This document shows, piece after piece, positions 32,700 to 45,442 of a stretch of DNA of 64,000 nucleotides. Under the pieces are notes generated by a model. That model was not told the DNA's origin. It did no database searches and saw only the letters and a list, made by a program, of their open reading frames with translations. Position 1 is the first letter of the stretch, and each line of letters opens with the position of its first letter. Source of the stretch: Zygnema cylindricum. Lineage: Eukaryota > Streptophyta > Zygnematophyceae > Zygnematales > Zygnemataceae. The position numbers were made by a program, and so were the translations under genes. The stretch is taken from NCBI GenBank assembly GCA_037447655.1, contig JBBHKE010001328.1:1-64000 (forward strand). Direction: 5' to 3'.

Positions 32700-35600
32700 A
32701 ATTTTCTTTCACTTTCTTTTGCCACACTTCACTGTATACGTTTAAGTTGAGTCGAGTGAAATGGAGTCACATTGATCTGTGTTCTGGTCAAGTGGAGTCA
32801 AAGATTAGTGCAATTGACATCTGACACTAGGTCGGAAAGTAGTAAAAGGAGTAGATGAAGAGGTATGAAAGGCAAGAATGTTTGTCCCTTAACAAAATAC
32901 TCACAGGCGAGGATGCTTGTAGTTAAAACGGATTCTGTAAACTCAATTCAATACAAGCATATCTTTCAAGGTCTGTAAAATTCTGATCTTAGCTAAATAA
33001 GTTTGATCTTATGTGAAATGAAATATACAAAAAATGGACCGAGGAGATAAATGATACATGTTACTGGAATGAAGGGAGAGAAATTAGTGAAGATTGAGAA
33101 AAGAACTTCACATTTGTATGAAAAGGCTGTATCATTTTGTCTATGAACACATATTTGGTTTTTTTATTTGTGCAGATTACTGTGAGACTGTAATGCGTAC
33201 GGATTAAAGGGAGTTTAGAATATACTATGACCCTGGCGGAAAGTACACTGCCCATCACTATTAGTGTTAAACATTCTTCGGGCTGCCAAAGATATGCAAC
33301 TTTGTGGTAGACCGTTCGATTTACTAAACAACATCAGTTGGGTTTGTTATATATCTGTCATGAAGCATCTGCCTCTATGTGCATAGTGTGGGTAGCTGCT
33401 ACACTATTGGTGTTTGTCGTGTAATCTGGTTTTCCGGAATTGGTCTAATGTTTCCGACTGGATGACCGAAAACCGGAAATTTCTCCAACGACAGTTTATT
33501 TTCTCATGCGGAGCGACGATCGTTGTCACCGGCCTGGATTGAAATGCAGACTGATTACTGGACAGGTATCCGAGTTGAACAGCAGACTGATACCCAACTG
33601 GAAACCAGATTGACAAGCAGACATATCCAGGCTGAAATCGGGGTTGGAAAGCCGGACTGACTGGTAACTGGAAAGACTGCAGAAATATTCCCGAAGCAAA
33701 CTGGAAACACCCTGCGATGTGCCAAAGCAAAGGTTTTTTCCTGTCGTTTTCCTCAAGAATTCAACACTGGACCGAGAAAATCTTTGTGCCCTACGAAGCA
33801 AGTGTAGAAATCAAAGTACAATTTTACGTCATACTCAAACTTTGTATGTCCTTCAGATTGTTGTCTTCCCTATTTCGACCTACGGCCACGTCATGCCAGC
33901 TCATATTCAAACCTGATCATCGACCACATCGAGAGCCAAATCAAAGTGACACTTACCAACGAATAGGTAAGCTCCTTTGTAAATTTCACGCGATTTCAAC
34001 CGTTTAGCACGAGATTAAGTACACGGAAAGGTTTTTCTGCCCGTCACCCGCATGTACGGAAACAAATTGCAAGACTCAGTCCTTCCAATGTCATTTGCAA
34101 TCCTCTTTACCGGCATTACCTCTCCTTCCCCCTTCTCCACTCCCTCTCCCCGCTCCTTGTTGGAATGAATTGTGGGAAAATTGTTAAGATAGAAAAGAGC
34201 TCTGATAAGGAATATCTTTGGCTATCTTTGCGTGGGATTTGGTGTCAAGTAGAGAGAGGAAAGACAAGAAAATGAAATCAGGACGCCATGGTGGAAAGTT
34301 CAAGCAGTAGTGGCGTTGACAGTGTCACAAAAAATCAGGACGTCGACAATGTCACAAAAAACCAGAGGCCTACAACTTCATGAAAAAACAACGGTCAGTG
34401 TCACAAAATAATAACAGCGTCTACAAATATTATGACTTAAGTGACGACTTTTGTTGTGGAATAGTGGAACATCCATAACCTACGTACGTAGAATCTTCAG
34501 CCCAAAACAAAGTTTTCGCAGGGTTGCATAGGTACAAATACCTTAACGCGGCTCGACATAGAGCCTGTGGACCTCTTGTTCATGGGTTGGGAGTGAAGGA
34601 ATGTCTTCGGTAGGGAGAGCTTTCGGTCCAGTAGATCCTGATACAATTTAATATTTCAAATTCACGTGTTTTGTGCATTTTCTATTTATCCTCCTCGCTT
34701 TCTATCGTTACATTTTGGAAAATATAGCCATTTTTAATGACCAACGACCCCAAGTCCTTGTGCATTATGTAGCGGATGGAGAAGGTAATTGGTAATCACT
34801 TATGATGCTGCTTACCATGGCTAACCAGCAGATAGTGTTTGTTCCAAATGGACGACCTTGATCAATTTTGGCTGGCTGAGCGAAGACAGCTAATCCTAGG
34901 AAGACATAGGCCGCCCTCCTTTCCACACGGTACAACAATGCATTCAGACTGACTACCCACTCAATTAGGGCATCAATGCCCTCGGTCAACCATTTATGGT
35001 CCTCCTTACGGTAGTTGCATATCCTTGTTATTTATCATTTCACAAATGATGGTCCAAGTAGAGTCCAAACTGTCCATTAAGGAGGTCTAGGTGAACGCAT
35101 TTCGGTGGAACTCGAGAATCTCATGCATTCTTTTTATGTCACCACTGTCGCCCTCGAACTCACGGTTGGGCAGTGATGCGTCCTTTAAGGTTGTGTCATG
35201 GATCCCCAATCTACTTTTTATTGCCTCAGATCTTCAGTTTGCAACAGGTTGTTGTTACTCACAAACACATCTACCCAAAAGTGGTAAGGGGGGTGGGGGG
35301 GGGGGTTGGGGTGGGTGTCGAAGCGGGGGTGAGGGGGGCGGTAGTGCATCATCATTTTCATATTTTTAAATCCCTTCTGGACGGATATGTGTACATTCTA
35401 CTGCCACCCTTACAGGCACTCCTTTGCATTTTTCCTCTTTCCTACTCCCATACCACTTGCCTCCAAGGTCGCTAGTTATGGTTTTCTTAATCCCCAATCA
35501 TGTGCCGGGGTCGATGCGCACCTACATGGATGTCTAGTCGGATTCTCTAAAACTGTATTCATTCTCTGTTGGCAACCCCTACACGTACTTGACATCATGG

Positions 35601-35805
35601 GACAGTTTCTTGTCGTTGGCATTTCGCTTATAGCAGACAAGCAGTTAGCAAGTGACGTGACATAGGAAGACAAGCAATGGACTGACAAACATTAAGGACA
35701 GATAGATAGCTATGTCCATCAGCGGCTTAGAGTCCCCAAAGTAATAATTTCACAGATTCTATTTAGTCAATGACGTGGTCTCACAAAATTATAGATGCCA
35801 TCGGT
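32700..35805. other. Unassigned interval with faint relics
   Basis: At 33245 the words CACTGCCCATCACTATTAG suggest a lone decayed TA-family end. At 34316-34410 a roughly 27-bp imperfect repeat around TGTCACAAAA occurs three times. A minus-strand frame at 34989-34765 (LIEWVVSLNALLYRVERRAA) and a stretch near 35190-35090 look protein-like, but I recognise no family. Nothing supports an intact gene. Confidence 0.35.
35287..35341. repeat. G-run tract, G-quadruplex candidate
   Basis: The plus strand has several runs of 4-12 G in about 55 bp, including a 12-G run and GGTTGGGGTGGG, isolated in otherwise balanced sequence. Confidence 0.75.
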
Positions 35806-35809
35806 TTCT

Positions 35810-36150
35810 CTATGAATGACCGCGGTTGACATCCTATAGATCTCAAAGATGACCGTCCTATCTTCAAATCAAAACATTGCTCATCCAAGCCCGAAGGGGA
35901 GACATGGTAGATAACCGTTAAGCTGAGTTACAGGAAGCACGACTTATCTACGGACCAGATTCTACTATCACATCGCTTATCGTCATGCCTAGGAAGAAAG
36001 ACACAGGTTAGAATTTTTACCAAACGTCGTACATGTGGGAATTAACTTGATTATACAAGATCATCACGCAATGCTGGGTGTCTAAGAGGACCAAGTAGGA
36101 GGGGCCAAGTATTTCAGTATCCTAAAATACATCTTCAAACGAAGGCTTCT
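35810..36150 (+). pseudogene. Decayed Ty3/gypsy reverse transcriptase fragment
   Basis: Two plus-strand frames together follow the N-terminal RT region of gypsy pol: DDRPIF and SKPEGE; then ELQEARLIYGPDSTIT with SLIVMPRKKDTG; then, after a frame change, NLIIQDHHAML and VGGAKYFSILKY, corresponding to the palm lead-in of RT. Stops and frameshifts interrupt it, and the catalytic DD motif is not present. No LTRs were found nearby. It belongs to a different lineage from the complete gypsy element at 17.4-24.7 kb. Confidence 0.6.
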
Positions 36151-39134
36151 GGATAGGGAATTGGGGGATGCTTAAAAGCCTCTTTCTTTTCCTTTTTACA
36201 ATATTCGAGTGCCTTTTCCCTCGAATTTACTTCCTTCACCTTTTCCTCTCTAAACGTGCGATTTCTCATACACCCCCAACTCGTGCCCAGTTCAGAGGTC
36301 TTCGAAGCCCACGAGATGACTTGGTTTTCCTTCAAGGTGTTGAGAGGATTCTTGGTGATGGGGTCCTCACTGATTCGACTGCAACAAACATTTCTTCTCG
36401 TGTAGTACTGCATGTTGTTTGGCTGCTCGGAACGCAGCGGCTTCGAAAGAACGAGGTTATGGTCATCGTAACCCAGAAGACCAATTTGTCCCCTTTGTGG
36501 TGCATATTTTTGGGTCCCTTTCCTTCATTAGCGTGCGCGAAAAACTTTTGAATCCAAAGAGTCCTCCATATCCTCCATATCCTTTTGGCTGCTTTTCATT
36601 GACAATGTGTATCAGTTGCCCTTCAGCGAGCTTTGTCTGTGGCCCCCCACTGACGAAGCACAGCAGCAGATGACTTGCAAGGCCTCCCAAATCTTTCACC
36701 AAGGAATCCTGTCTACATCGGCAGCCTTCCCAGTATGTACTGTAGCTTGTCAGGGTAATCGGCAGTCATCAACGTATTGACTGTCACCTAAAGTAGTAGA
36801 GCTTTCTGTTTCTTTGTAAGTTAAACCATTTTCCTTTGACTGTTGTAGCATCCACATGCCATTTTGATCTATTTTCTCCCCTTTGTATACAGATGGCTTT
36901 CCCATTGCGAGTTTTGTAGCAAATTGATAATGCTTTACAACTTTTGGTAATATTATGGGACGTACTGCGATTAATTGTTCCCAAAGGGAGGAATTTTCTT
37001 GTCTGGAGTCATGTGCGTTTTAGACTTTTGCAATTATAGGATATCACCCTCTGAAAGTTGATTACACGATGAGTTGCCATTAGCATTAGACATCCCATGA
37101 CTGCATATTAAATTGCATTTACAATGCTAATTGATTTTTTAAGTGCTGGATGACAATTTTCCAGGTCATTGACAGCGCAATTTATATTTATCAACACAAA
37201 CAGTCCTGCTAGTAATCTCCTTTTTCTCAATAGCATTAACACTAGATTGACAGCAGAAGATGACGGAATTGAAGCCGTTAGCAAGGACCCTAAAAAAACA
37301 TCCAAAGGCCTGGTTTGATAATATCTAAAGCAAAATAGAATACGAGAGTCCAGGTTTTCTAACTCCCAATATTTGTTAAACTTATTGATGCGAGACTTTT
37401 GATAGAACGCAATCAAATTCAAATGTAGTGTTCTCTCTCAAACCAGCCGGCAATAAAATTACCAGCTCTATGTGTGGTGCTTTCCGAAGTATGAGAAATC
37501 CCAGGAATAGTACTTGTGCTGCCATATCAACAAAAAATATAATGTGCACTCCCATGACAGACGTTACTAACTACGCGCAAAAACGAGCATTTATACTGAC
37601 CATTTGTTCCATGCAGGAACTGCGTGCTGAAGGTCAGAAAACTCTGAGACCAGTAGAGGGTTATGAGCTACTATATTGACCTCACATTCTTGCAGGTTCA
37701 CCTACTTTCAGCAAGTAGCCATCCAAGTCTACATTGCAATTGTGAATGCACTAATGTAGGATTGGTAGGCGCTGCAAAGACAGAAACATTAGATTTAGTT
37801 TGCTGTCACTACCTGTGTTCTCATTCGTTATTTCCTACTAAATTGCCTACCATCTACCATATGCATTTACGAACACAATTCAAAAAAGAAACCTAAGCAA
37901 AAAATTGGCAACCGGGCTGCTCCACTCATTCCCCCAAGGAAGAACTGGCTAAGTTCACCATTTTTTTTTAAGATCCTATTTCGGGCCAGAGGAGAAAGAT
38001 CTCAAGTAGCATGTTGCTATTTCTGGGGACCAACATGAGGTGACCACATCCTGCAGTGACAAATCTGCAACGGAAGGCAAACATCTCGCCTTCGTATATA
38101 AGAGGGAGACTGGGAGAGAGAAATAAAAGTAAGCAAATTACAGCTATAAACGCACAAGAACTAAAAATTGAACAATACGTTAATCCAGTCGATGCCGTTT
38201 TTCCCCAGTACTGTCTCCATCACCCTGCACATAGTAAGAAACACAACTAAGAAAGGGACTTAATGAGCAAGTAAGCAACTAATTGCTTTGAGGTTAGGAG
38301 AGAAGCCATCAACAATATGGCATGATGCATCAATCGCATCCACAACATGCAAGAAACTGAACAATGTATAGAAACCATATCAGTAATCTGTCAACTCTCT
38401 CGGCTAAATGACAACGAAAAGCTTTGTCAACTGACCTGAGATGCGCTTTGCGATCCAGGAGAGCTTTCAGGTCGCAATCTTTTTGATCGGCTGGCACCTT
38501 TAGAGCTACTTCCACCGCGCGATATCTGTTATGAAAAACCAGACATGATGAGCGCGGAACAAACTTTACAGCTGGACTTGCTGAACACGCTGGATGAAAA
38601 TAACTAAGTATTTAGTGAGAGACATTTTATTGCCAGGGTCTACGATGCATAGAATTATGTCAGACCCATTTAACCATGCATTGCGAGACGACAAAGACTG
38701 AAAAATCAGGCATAGGACTTTCCAATTAGACTGTCTTTGCGGATCACATAGCATGTGTGAAAAATCCGTGAGTCAACAGGTCCAAAACAACATTCCTCGT
38801 ACAGACCATTGACCATCTAGCGCAAGCGAGGCAGGGCTGTTTATGCATACCATGTTATGGGAAATGCACAGATCAGCAATTTCTAAAAGAAGGACAACTT
38901 CACATACAAAGTATGGTAAAAAACCCATGCAAGGTTGAGCACTTTTCGCAAAGATTTGTTCACTAAAGGGGATTTCATTACCATCACACAGTCATCACTC
39001 TGATCAAGAACATTCAACAGTGTTATTGCAGAATTATAAGTTTCCAACAAGTGAATTAGACAAGCCAAACAATAATTGTTTATGATTTTGTTCAGTGGGA
39101 CAAAAAGGATGCGTCAGACATGAAGTAATACAGG
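36151..39134. other. Unassigned interval; 3' flank of the PCF11-like gene
   Basis: No intact gene recognised. Minus-strand frames near 36300-36480 and 36463-36702 (DLGGLASHLLLCFV) look protein-like but match nothing I know. An exon-like minus-strand segment at about 38436-38527 has a good acceptor and donor and an Arg/Ser/Gly-rich frame (SRGGSSSKGASRSKRLRPES) that could be an alternative terminal exon of the neighbouring gene. Confidence 0.35.
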
Positions 39135-42100
39135 TTAGCTGTGGACCTGAGCTGCAGAGTCTGCGCGACACTTAGCGTGTACAATGGGTCCATGAGTGCT
39201 GCTGTCCACATCCTCATCACCAACTGGCGCAGGGTTATTCATATACACAGCTCCACGATACAACCACTCATCTGCCTCTGGGCTGAAGAAAGCATAAAAT
39301 TTGTCACCACACAAGGCACACGAATCTTGCGTTTCATCCGCAGGTACTGCAAATGCTGTTTTATCCTCAACATTTTTCCCATTAACCTCCTGAGTGGAAA
39401 AAAAAGGCGACGCAGCTTGCACTTGTTGAGCAGCCGTTCCTGACAACCAGTCCTTGGCCGTAGGAAACCACATACGAGATTGTGCTCTTTGCTTCTTGAG
39501 CCTCTTGTTCTTCTGATAGTGGTCATCTAAATGCCGCGAGTATTTTTCTTGCTCCTTAAATCGCAGCCCGCAGGTTGCACATTGATACTTGAAGCCAGAG
39601 TATAGCATCTCCACAACCGTCGGTTGGAAATCTTTGAGCCTGTCTTGGATAAATTCTCTCCCAATGGGATGACCTGGAGGAGGAACTGGCACTTGCGGGA
39701 TTGCCATTGGTAAAGGAGCTTGCATTTGGACCATTGGAGGAGGCATAGCCAACATTCCAGTGGGGAAGCCTGCAGGTTGAAAAATTGGCATGAATTCTGG
39801 TTGTACTGGGTGGACAAAAGTTGCAAACTGTTGGGGTTGAGGTTCAGAAATGATTTGTGGAGTTGCATTAGGATGAGGTGGAGGAAGAGGTGCAGAAGCG
39901 GCCACACCAATAACTCCTTGCTTCAAGAGAGAGGAAAGAAGGTTTTGAACGTTGTCAGTTTGATTGCCAGAGCTGGCCGTTCCAGTAGCTGGAGTAATAG
40001 GCCTTGGAGGTGGAGGACCAGGTGGTAGTGGAGGGTGTATTCTCATAACTGGCTGTCGAGATGTCCCAGATGGAGGGAAGGGCTGTTGCGGTGGTAGACA
40101 TGGCACCATTGGCTGGGGAGGTGGCACAGTTTGCTGCGGTGGTAATGAAGTCACCACAGGCGAACTACCTGGCAATGATTGTGGAGCAAGCACTGTTGCC
40201 ATAGCAGGAGGGCCTGCGAGTGGTTGCTGCAATGGAAGTGTGGAAGGCATAGGGGCTAAAGCATTTTGCTGTGAGGGTAAGGCAGGGGCCATTGACACTA
40301 CAATTGGAGGAACTAGGATTGGTACAGGGGAAACAGATGTTGAAGTTTCCAACAAAGGTTGAGGTGAAGGTAAAGGGGGAGCCACAGGAACAACAGCTGG
40401 AGGGACCTGCTGTGGCAGCAGTGTAGCAGCCGAGGATAAAGAAGGCGAACTAGATTGCTGTTGTGGCAATGCTGGAGCAGTGAGTGAGATTGATGAAGCT
40501 GGCTGCGTTTGTGATGGAGAGCCGCTTGCCTGCTGTGGCAATGGCAACGGCAAAGATGAGGAAACTGAAGGAGGTTGTTCTAACAAAGAGAGAGATCCAG
40601 GAGTGATTTCTGACAGCGGCGGCAGTATGCCTTGAGGTTGAGTTCCAGAAGTAGGCGGCAATAAGCCTTGAGGCTGAGTTCCTGAAAAAGGCGGCAATAA
40701 GCCTTGAGGTTGAATTCCTGAAGTGAGTTCTGGTGAAGCTTTCCTTGGAACAGACAAAAGATCCTGTGGCATGGGTTTTGGGGATGACGGCAACATAGCA
40801 GCACTTTCTGGAACTGAAGAACATGGTATGTCATTAACCTCACTGCTTGTGGGAGTCTCCATTGAGGGTTGGGGCTCCACTCCTGAGACAGGTGTTGATA
40901 CTGAACTAGGACCAAGTCCCAGAACTGCAGGGGATGGCAAAGTAATGCCTGACCTAAGAAGAGCCTTCAACATTTCTAAGGGATCAAGAGAAGTCCCTCC
41001 TACAGAAGATTCTATAGTAGCTCCGGGTGTGGGCAATGCTGTGGTTGATGTCACCGTGTGGCTTGTAGAAGGTATTTTAGGAGACTGAATTGGGGATACA
41101 TGCTGTAGTGAACTAGCTGATCCTTGCAAATCTGAAGACGGTTCCACTTTGGGCTGTTGAAGGGGCAACAGAAGTTGTTGAAGTTGTTCCACACTAGGCA
41201 ATGACAGGAGTGGCAAAGAAAAGTTTGGTTCTGGCTTGACGGGCTTTGGTAAAGACACAGGAGGTACATTGGCCGCAGGTTCTCCACCGGAAACTGCAAG
41301 ACTGGGAGGTACCTCTTCACGATCACGACTCTCCAATTTAACAGGACGAAGTTGAGAAACTGAGTCAGGGCGTTTAGCAGGTTTAGCAGAAGCACAAGAA
41401 GCTGGTTGAAATCCTGAGGTGGCTAAGGAAGCCCGCTCAGAAGTCAGAGGACGTTCTTGGGGTTGCCTTCTTTGCATATATTCGGGCAGTTTCTGATCAC
41501 CATCTCTAATTGGTGACATCGCTAAAGATTTATTAGGAGATTGAGGGGGAGGGACAGCTGCACGGTGCATTGGCAAAGATGGCCTATGAGGACCTCCTTC
41601 TTGGGTACCCTTCTTAGACAAATCTGCTACTTGACGTCGTTCTATCCCTGGTAGTGGCTGGTCTTGAGAACCAGAACGAGACCTTTGTTGTGATTGTACG
41701 GCCAGAGGCATGTGCTGTTGGGTATCTCTACCAATGTGACGCAACAAGTCTCCTGTCGCAGGTGCTTCTCGCTGAGCAGCAGGACGGGATTGAGATTCCA
41801 AATCCTCAGGGCTGGGCCTTGGTTGCTTTACAGAGCCTGGAACACTGTATGGTCTCACTACAGCTCCTGACGTGGGCTGAAAAGAGGGCACTAATCTTGG
41901 TCGCAGTTGCGGTCCTGGAAGTCTCTGCTGCTGAGAGCTAGGTGTCCTCGCAGGTGCTCCAGGAAATGGCTGCTGATGAGGCTGTGATGGCTGCTTTGCC
42001 AGGACACGTGGAGGTTGAAGCGTGCGGCGAGGAAAATGATTGTTTGGATCTGTAACTCGATGGATGTTTGAATCTGTCCCCCGATGAATGTTGGAATCTG

Positions 42101-44745
42101 CTCCTCTATGAATATTCAGATCGGTTCCTCGATGAATATTCTGATCTGTTCCTCGATAAATATTTGGATTTGTTCCTCGATGAAGGTTTGCATCCGCTGC
42201 CCGATGAATGCTTGAATCTGTTCCCCGATCTGTACTTCGCACATCTTTAGCCCCATTCCTTGCAGGCTGTCGAAGAAGTCCATTACTAGAAGTCAGCAAT
42301 CCCGGATCTGAGACTAGGGGATGGTGGGTTCTCTGTTCCTCCACCTGCAAGGCGTTCAATCAATTCCCTGTCACCTACAAGATCATGCATATAGACTGTG
42401 CAGACAAGCGTGAGCACTTGATATAGGCAGGTGTTCCTAACATCAACAAACAAAGGAAGAAGGATGCCGGTAAACCAGCAAGAGATGCCTGTCTGTGCAA
42501 AGCTCGTGAAGGGCTGCACTTGTCTATTGAACAGGCAACTTCGACCGAAACTAACGGAGCCGGATTGAACATCGTACCACAGTGTGCCGAGCAGAAAAAT
42601 AAGAGCCAGCAGATGTTAGCCCCTCCTGACCAGTTCTTCGCCTGGATTCCTGTTGCAACCTGTCGTTCTCCATTCGCTCTACCTTATGTAACACCCTAGC
42701 AGCATCCCATTGCATGCCAGATTTAAGTGCTTCCTGGCTCTTTTGCGACTCTTGCCTATCTTTCGATCCCAGATCTCTTCCCCAACCCTGATTGCCCCTC
42801 TCCACATCTACACGCCAGGGTTGACCGTCAACAGAGGACCCCTCCCCGGTAACCACCAATTCACGCTCTGCTCCTTGCCAGCCTGGACTCATGTCTTCAA
42901 AATGTAACTGCTCTCCTGTGTCTTCAAAGGTCCAATCCTGCCAATCATCCTCATCATTCTCTTTTTGCTTCAAAACTGAAACATTGGCCGGTCGGGTTTG
43001 ATTATGCGAAGGAGCTTCTGAAGATGGTTGCTGTCTGCCTGTGCCATCCCACACAGATCCAAACCTGCCAGTGCGTATTGGATTCATGGGCCCTAACCGT
43101 CCTTCATTTCGTCCCATGCCATCTAAATGAACTGCTTCTCTAACATCTGCCGAATGGAGCAATTTATGGCGCATTCCTCCAGTGTCAGCAGATCCATCAA
43201 GAGGACCTCTAAAATCAGTATTCTCTCGTAAGGCACTTTGAGGCAAATGCGTAGAAGATCCATCTTCCCAACCACGAGAAGAGCCCTGTTGCAATCTTAT
43301 CTGCACAAACAATGACAAGAAGATGCCCAGAACCATATATTCTCTAAAATTAGCACTACGACTATGAGGGCCACAGTGCTTCTGACAATACACTGTTACC
43401 CACTAATCTCATTGCCTCACGTGATTGCTTCAAAAAAATTGTGACTATTTACATATAGCAAGAACTACATAAATACATATTCTCCACGAGACTTTCCAAA
43501 ACAAAACAGTCAACAAAAATTGTGCAATACACCCATCCAATGGAAAGACACCAAAATTTGATGGTGATTGGCACGTGGAAAGGATGACAGACACGAAATA
43601 TCAAAAACCATTAAGTGAATAAATAACTGACTTGAGAAGGAGTTTCCAGCCGTTGACGGCGTGCTTGTGCTTCAAGATACTTAGGATTTACATGGATCCG
43701 TCCTCCAGGAGAATCTAAAGCCCTTCCAGGCATTCCTGGCAAAGCCGGTGGTCGCGCTGCGGTAGGAGCTGGTCTCGGGAGGAGGGGCAACCGTGCTTCA
43801 ATATGCCTCAATAAATGGGCGGGGAAGACAGTCGTCCAAGTCTGAAATAGATGCCGCAAAGCTGTATGGGTAGGAGGGTCAACTTGCTCGTACACTCGCA
43901 AGAAAACCTGACTCGACACAAGAAAGGCCAAAATTGGATCAGAACAAGGCTGTCAAGAATTGCTCAGAACACCGGGCAATTTTCAACTACCCGAAAGTTG
44001 AACTAATAGTTATTCAGAAACTGGAATGAACTCACATCAGGCAATCTGCGACTGAAGCACTCGATGTAGTCACCACCCTCGTTCTTAACAATGCTGTCGA
44101 GCAGGTACAAAGAAGGCAATTTCTGCTCCTTTGGAACCTGCATGAACTCAAGCTTAGAGCTTCTTCACTATGCATGCAGGCATGTGTACAACGGTGTACT
44201 TAAGCCACAAAATAACTATCTACAATATAAAAACAAGAGCAATCATCCTCCTGTAACTCAAAAATATATAATGAATGCGACTTTCAAACATCAATAGATT
44301 TGGTTTACCAGAATTGGTTGAGTTTGGTGCTTTACCCTAAATTGGAAGTCTTCAAATGTGCAAACTATAAATGTTTCCCAAAGTAAAACAGGTTCTGTTT
44401 TTCCGGTTAGAGATGCTAGCAAAGCTAAGAAACTTGCACGCCAAAATTAGGTGTAGAGTTCCAGGGTTTACTAATACCTTCTCGACAGGAAAGAGATAAG
44501 CCCTCGCGGAGAAAAATGGGAAAAGTGGGCCTGAAACAAACCTTTAAAATATGATCACATATTGCTGAAGCTATACCCTCAGCTGCATGACTGTTTTCTC
44601 CAGCAATTATTGTAAGGTTCGTAATTATTGGCTTAGAATTGAACATCAATTCTGAAAGCTCGCCCTTATACTGCTCCACCAACTCCTGAATATCTGCCTC
44701 CCCCACCTCCCCTTGCACAGGAGCGAAGTCGTCCTGCTCTTCCAT
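39135..44745 (-). CDS. PCF11: PCF11-like pre-mRNA cleavage complex II protein
   Basis: Five coding exons, all phase 0: 44745-44542, 44137-44036, 43907-43632, 43300-42578, 42344-39135 (stop TAA), giving about 1504 residues. Exons 1-3 form the CTD-interacting domain ([46 protein letters not shown]), which in this family binds the RNA polymerase II C-terminal domain. Exon 4 is hydrophilic with [10 protein letters not shown]. Exon 5 is a long Pro/Gln/Ser-rich region, then a C2H2-type finger (CATCGLRF...RHLDDHY, about residues 1357-1377) and a second Cys/His cluster (CALCGDKF...HAKC). In the family the protein acts in the nucleus in 3'-end cleavage, polyadenylation and termination. The exon 4 donor and exon 5 acceptor are my weakest boundaries. 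It is longer than Arabidopsis PCFS4, mostly through the linker. Confidence 0.88.
42045..42240 (-). repeat. PCF11: 24-bp coding repeat in PCF11 exon 5
   Basis: An in-frame 24-bp unit encodes eight-residue repeats of the form NIHRGTDx about seven to eight times ([32 protein letters not shown]), starting near the beginning of exon 5. A second in-frame repeat, about 12 residues with the core QPQGLLPP, occurs three to four times near 40612-40730. Confidence 0.85.
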
Positions 44746-45442
44746 ATTCCTAAGCAGTTCAATTCAAATATAGTTCATGCACTAGAAAACTATCTTTTAC
44801 TAAAACAAAGTAAAAATGAAACCGCAAAATCTTGCTTTTTGATGGCACCAACAGCCACAGATACTGGCCTTCAATAAAAAGCGTCACAGACTCTGCACCA
44901 ATTAGACATCACCAACCACATCATTGTTGGTAAGCTAGACAGTGCAACCACATATGTCACAGGCACATAGAATCCAGAGAACAACACTTTTCTTTAATTA
45001 TGAGAAAAACACACACCAACAAGGACAGAAAGCTCTGCGCTGTGTAGTACTGTCCTGTATACAAAAAAAAATCTGGTTGCCGGATGAGAGGCTAAAGCTA
45101 CAGAAATATCTGTACAAAAATAACTAAGCAAAAAACTCTTCTAGTGAGAGTCTCAAAACTACAGAGCTCCCATACGTGCTGACTATCCTCCTTCCAGTTC
45201 ATCACCATCACCAAATTACTACTCGTTTAAGAAACTCTGTTCCTACCTTTCTCTGGCTGGCAAGAAAAACATACTCGCCAGTTTCTCAATGGAAAAAGAA
45301 GAGAAAAAGAAAGGGGAGCGTTTCGTAGCAGAATTTTTTATGCAATACACTTTCAGTGAAGAGCGTACGGCACTCCCTTTCAGGCAGTCAAAGTTAGGGA
45401 CGCATATCGTGCCTTATCGCAGGACGATATATCGGAACAGTG
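44746..45442. other. 5' flank of the PCF11-like gene
   Basis: Presumed promoter and 5' UTR of the minus-strand gene, about 700 bp, ending where a TA-family element begins. No clear TATA box or shared motif could be picked out. Confidence 0.4.

Noticed and set aside
36135-36702. Minus-strand frames that look protein-like (DLGGLASHLLLCFV and nearby)
   Set aside because: No family recognised, frames are short and interrupted, and no splice model joins them.
42286-42519. Alternative upstream exon for PCF11 (frame with [12 protein letters not shown])
   Set aside because: Using it shifts the long C-terminal exon out of frame. The CAG acceptor at 42345 with a phase-0 donor at 42577 keeps the frame.
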